DNA of 7,721 nt from JAHJQQ01 sp041739295 (GTDB taxonomy: Bacteria > Pseudomonadota > Gammaproteobacteria > Thiohalobacterales > Thiohalobacteraceae): the NCBI GenBank assembly GCA_041739295.1, contig JBGSOE010000448.1, forward strand, positions 1 to 7,721. Direction: 5' to 3'. Made by a program: the position numbers and the translations under genes. Below, in pieces: positions 6,486-7,721 of the stretch (position 1 is the stretch's first letter; the number at the start of each line of letters is the position of its first letter). Under the pieces are notes generated by a model that worked only from the letters and a program-made list of their open reading frames with translations, was not told where the DNA came from and searched no databases.

Positions 6486-7721
6486 TCATATCGGTGATGC
6501 CGGCGGGTCGATAAACAATCTGCACCACAACTCCATGCATATCAGCGAGAAAATGGTGTAGGTTCCGTCGATTCGTCCTGCCCGGTCCCTGTCTATCAAT
6601 CGCTGTACTCCGGCGGCATCAAATAATCCTCTCGCCTCGATCGATTGACGCGACAATACATCCTCGACAACCGGCCGCAATTCGTGGCGCAACCAGTGCC
6701 GCAGCGGCACACCAAAGCCTGTCTTGGGCCGATAGATCACCTCGTGCGGCAGATAGGGCTCCATGGCTTTCTTGAATATCCACTTGCCGACGCTTCCATT
6801 CTGTTTATACCGGACCGGAAGGCGGGCAGCGAGCGCGACCAGATCCGGATCCAGCAACGGCACACGCACTTCGACCCCCGCGGCCATGCTCATCTTGTCG
6901 GTGTAGTTCAGGTTGTGGTCGGCCAGAAAATGCTTGCCCTCAAGATACAGCATGCGATTAAGAGCTGGCGTGTCCGGCGGAAGATTCTGCAAAGACGACA
7001 ACAGCGGCGCCGCATAGACATCCGCTGTAACCGCCTCGCGCAGCCGTGGCCCGTACAATGTATTCAAGGTGTCCGGATGGGCCCAGTAAAAATAACTTAC
7101 AATACGCTCGTCGCCGTCGAGACCGGCGAACTGCAACGCTTTGCCCAAGCGCCGCGCCAGTGGGTTGCCTGACGGCAACAGGCGGGCTGCGCCACCGATA
7201 GCTCGGCGTCCAGCCCCTGGAATCCAGTTCCAATATTTTTCCTGCATCAAGGCGTAATGACGCCGGTATCCGGTGAACAAATCATCTCCACCCGCGCCGG
7301 ACAACAACACCTTTATGCCATGCTCACGGGCCAGTTGACTTATAAATAGCGCGTTCAGCGGCGCCGGGTCCGCCTGCGGCTCGTCGAGGTGCCAGATCAT
7401 GTTCTCCAGCTGCCCGGCCATCTCGGGTCCAACAACGACAGTATGCAGATCGACGCCGAGATGCTCCGCGACTCGCCGGGCATAGGGGAGATCTTCCGTC
7501 ATCCCTTCCGCACCAGCTGAGCCATCTTTGAAGCCGATGGTAAAGCACTGCAGCTTCTGATCCGGCACAGCTTCCCTTGCAAACGCGACAATCGAGCTCG
7601 AATCCAGCCCGCCGGAAAGAAACGCACCCACCGGAACATCTGCGACCATCTGCCGAGTAACGGCTTCTCTTAGAGCACTTTCAACCTGCGAAATCGCCTG
7701 CGCTTCGGTCAGCGCTTCGAT
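6486..7721 (-). CDS. AsnB-like amidotransferase, C-terminal (synthetase) part; 5' end outside window
   Basis: C-terminal 411 residues of a glutamine-dependent asparagine-synthetase-like enzyme, which uses ATP to adenylate a carboxylate and then amidates it. The frame is open to the right edge, so the N-terminal glutaminase domain with its catalytic Cys lies outside. Visible: the ATP pyrophosphatase loop SGGLDSS (bases 7596-7616), CFTIGF, HLDEPQADPAPLN, SGAGGDDLFTGY (residues 141-152 of the visible part), the LNYTDKMSMAAGVEVRVPLLD block and the KTGFGVPLRHWLR block. These are the hallmarks of the AsnB family. In E. coli AsnB the equivalent of SGAGGDD reads SGEGSDE, and its Glu348 is reported as important in the synthetase site; here it is Ala. 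The Mg-binding Asp is kept. In EPS clusters such proteins are thought to amidate sugars or other carboxylates rather than make free asparagine. Substrate unproven. Confidence 0.9.
   Translation of the reverse strand: MEALTEAQAISQVESALREAVTRQMVADVPVGAFLSGGLDSSSIVAFAREAVPDQKLQCFTIGFKDGSAGAEGMTEDLPYARRVAEHLGVDLHTVVVGPEMAGQLENMIWHLDEPQADPAPLNALFISQLAREHGIKVLLSGAGGDDLFTGYRRHYALMQEKYWNWIPGAGRRAIGGAARLLPSGNPLARRLGKALQFAGLDGDERIVSYFYWAHPDTLNTLYGPRLREAVTADVYAAPLLSSLQNLPPDTPALNRMLYLEGKHFLADHNLNYTDKMSMAAGVEVRVPLLDPDLVALAARLPVRYKQNGSVGKWIFKKAMEPYLPHEVIYRPKTGFGVPLRHWLRHELRPVVEDVLSRQSIEARGLFDAAGVQRLIDRDRAGRIDGTYTIFSLICMELWCRLFIDPPASPI

Noticed and set aside
6337..6540. 67-codon minus-strand frame in the gap after the amidotransferase
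   Set aside because: It starts inside the amidotransferase 3' end in another frame and has no family features or good ribosome-binding site.

Overview
The window is part of a bacterial exopolysaccharide (EPS) locus, and every convincing gene lies on the minus strand. Reading in the direction of transcription (right to left) it holds: the C-terminal part of an AsnB-type amidotransferase (6486-7721, 5' end outside the window), a two-domain oxidoreductase (4152-6308), a heparinase II/III-family protein (about 2415-4121), a family 4 glycosyltransferase (1133-2389), a 253-base non-coding gap, and the N-terminal 293 residues of an exosortase resembling XrtD (1-879, 3' end outside the window).

Organism: an exosortase beside EPS genes is typical of Gram-negative, biofilm- or floc-forming bacteria, mostly Proteobacteria. 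Moderate GC content and the style of the proteins fit a beta- or gammaproteobacterium, but nothing here (no rRNA, no tRNA) fixes the taxon. No mobile elements, CRISPR arrays or RNA genes were found.

How the genes may work together: the glycosyltransferase would add a sugar to a lipid-linked repeat unit. The two-domain oxidoreductase would change a nucleotide sugar or sugar residue by oxidation/reduction or epimerisation. The heparinase-fold protein would cleave or epimerise a uronate-containing glycan. The amidotransferase would amidate a carboxyl group, with a uronic acid as one option. The exosortase would process proteins carrying a C-terminal sorting tail (VPLPA-CTERM type if it is XrtD), which are then exported and probably attached to or embedded in the EPS matrix. 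Family assignments are strong; the exact chemistry is inference.

The gap between the glycosyltransferase and the exosortase has the most non-coding structure. A GC-rich stem-loop spans the glycosyltransferase stop codon, an 8-bp inverted repeat lies in mid-gap, a weaker hairpin followed by a T-rich run comes next, and a possible 15-codon leader peptide with a good ribosome-binding site overlaps one candidate exosortase start as ATGA. This suggests that the exosortase is its own transcription unit, possibly with its own regulation.
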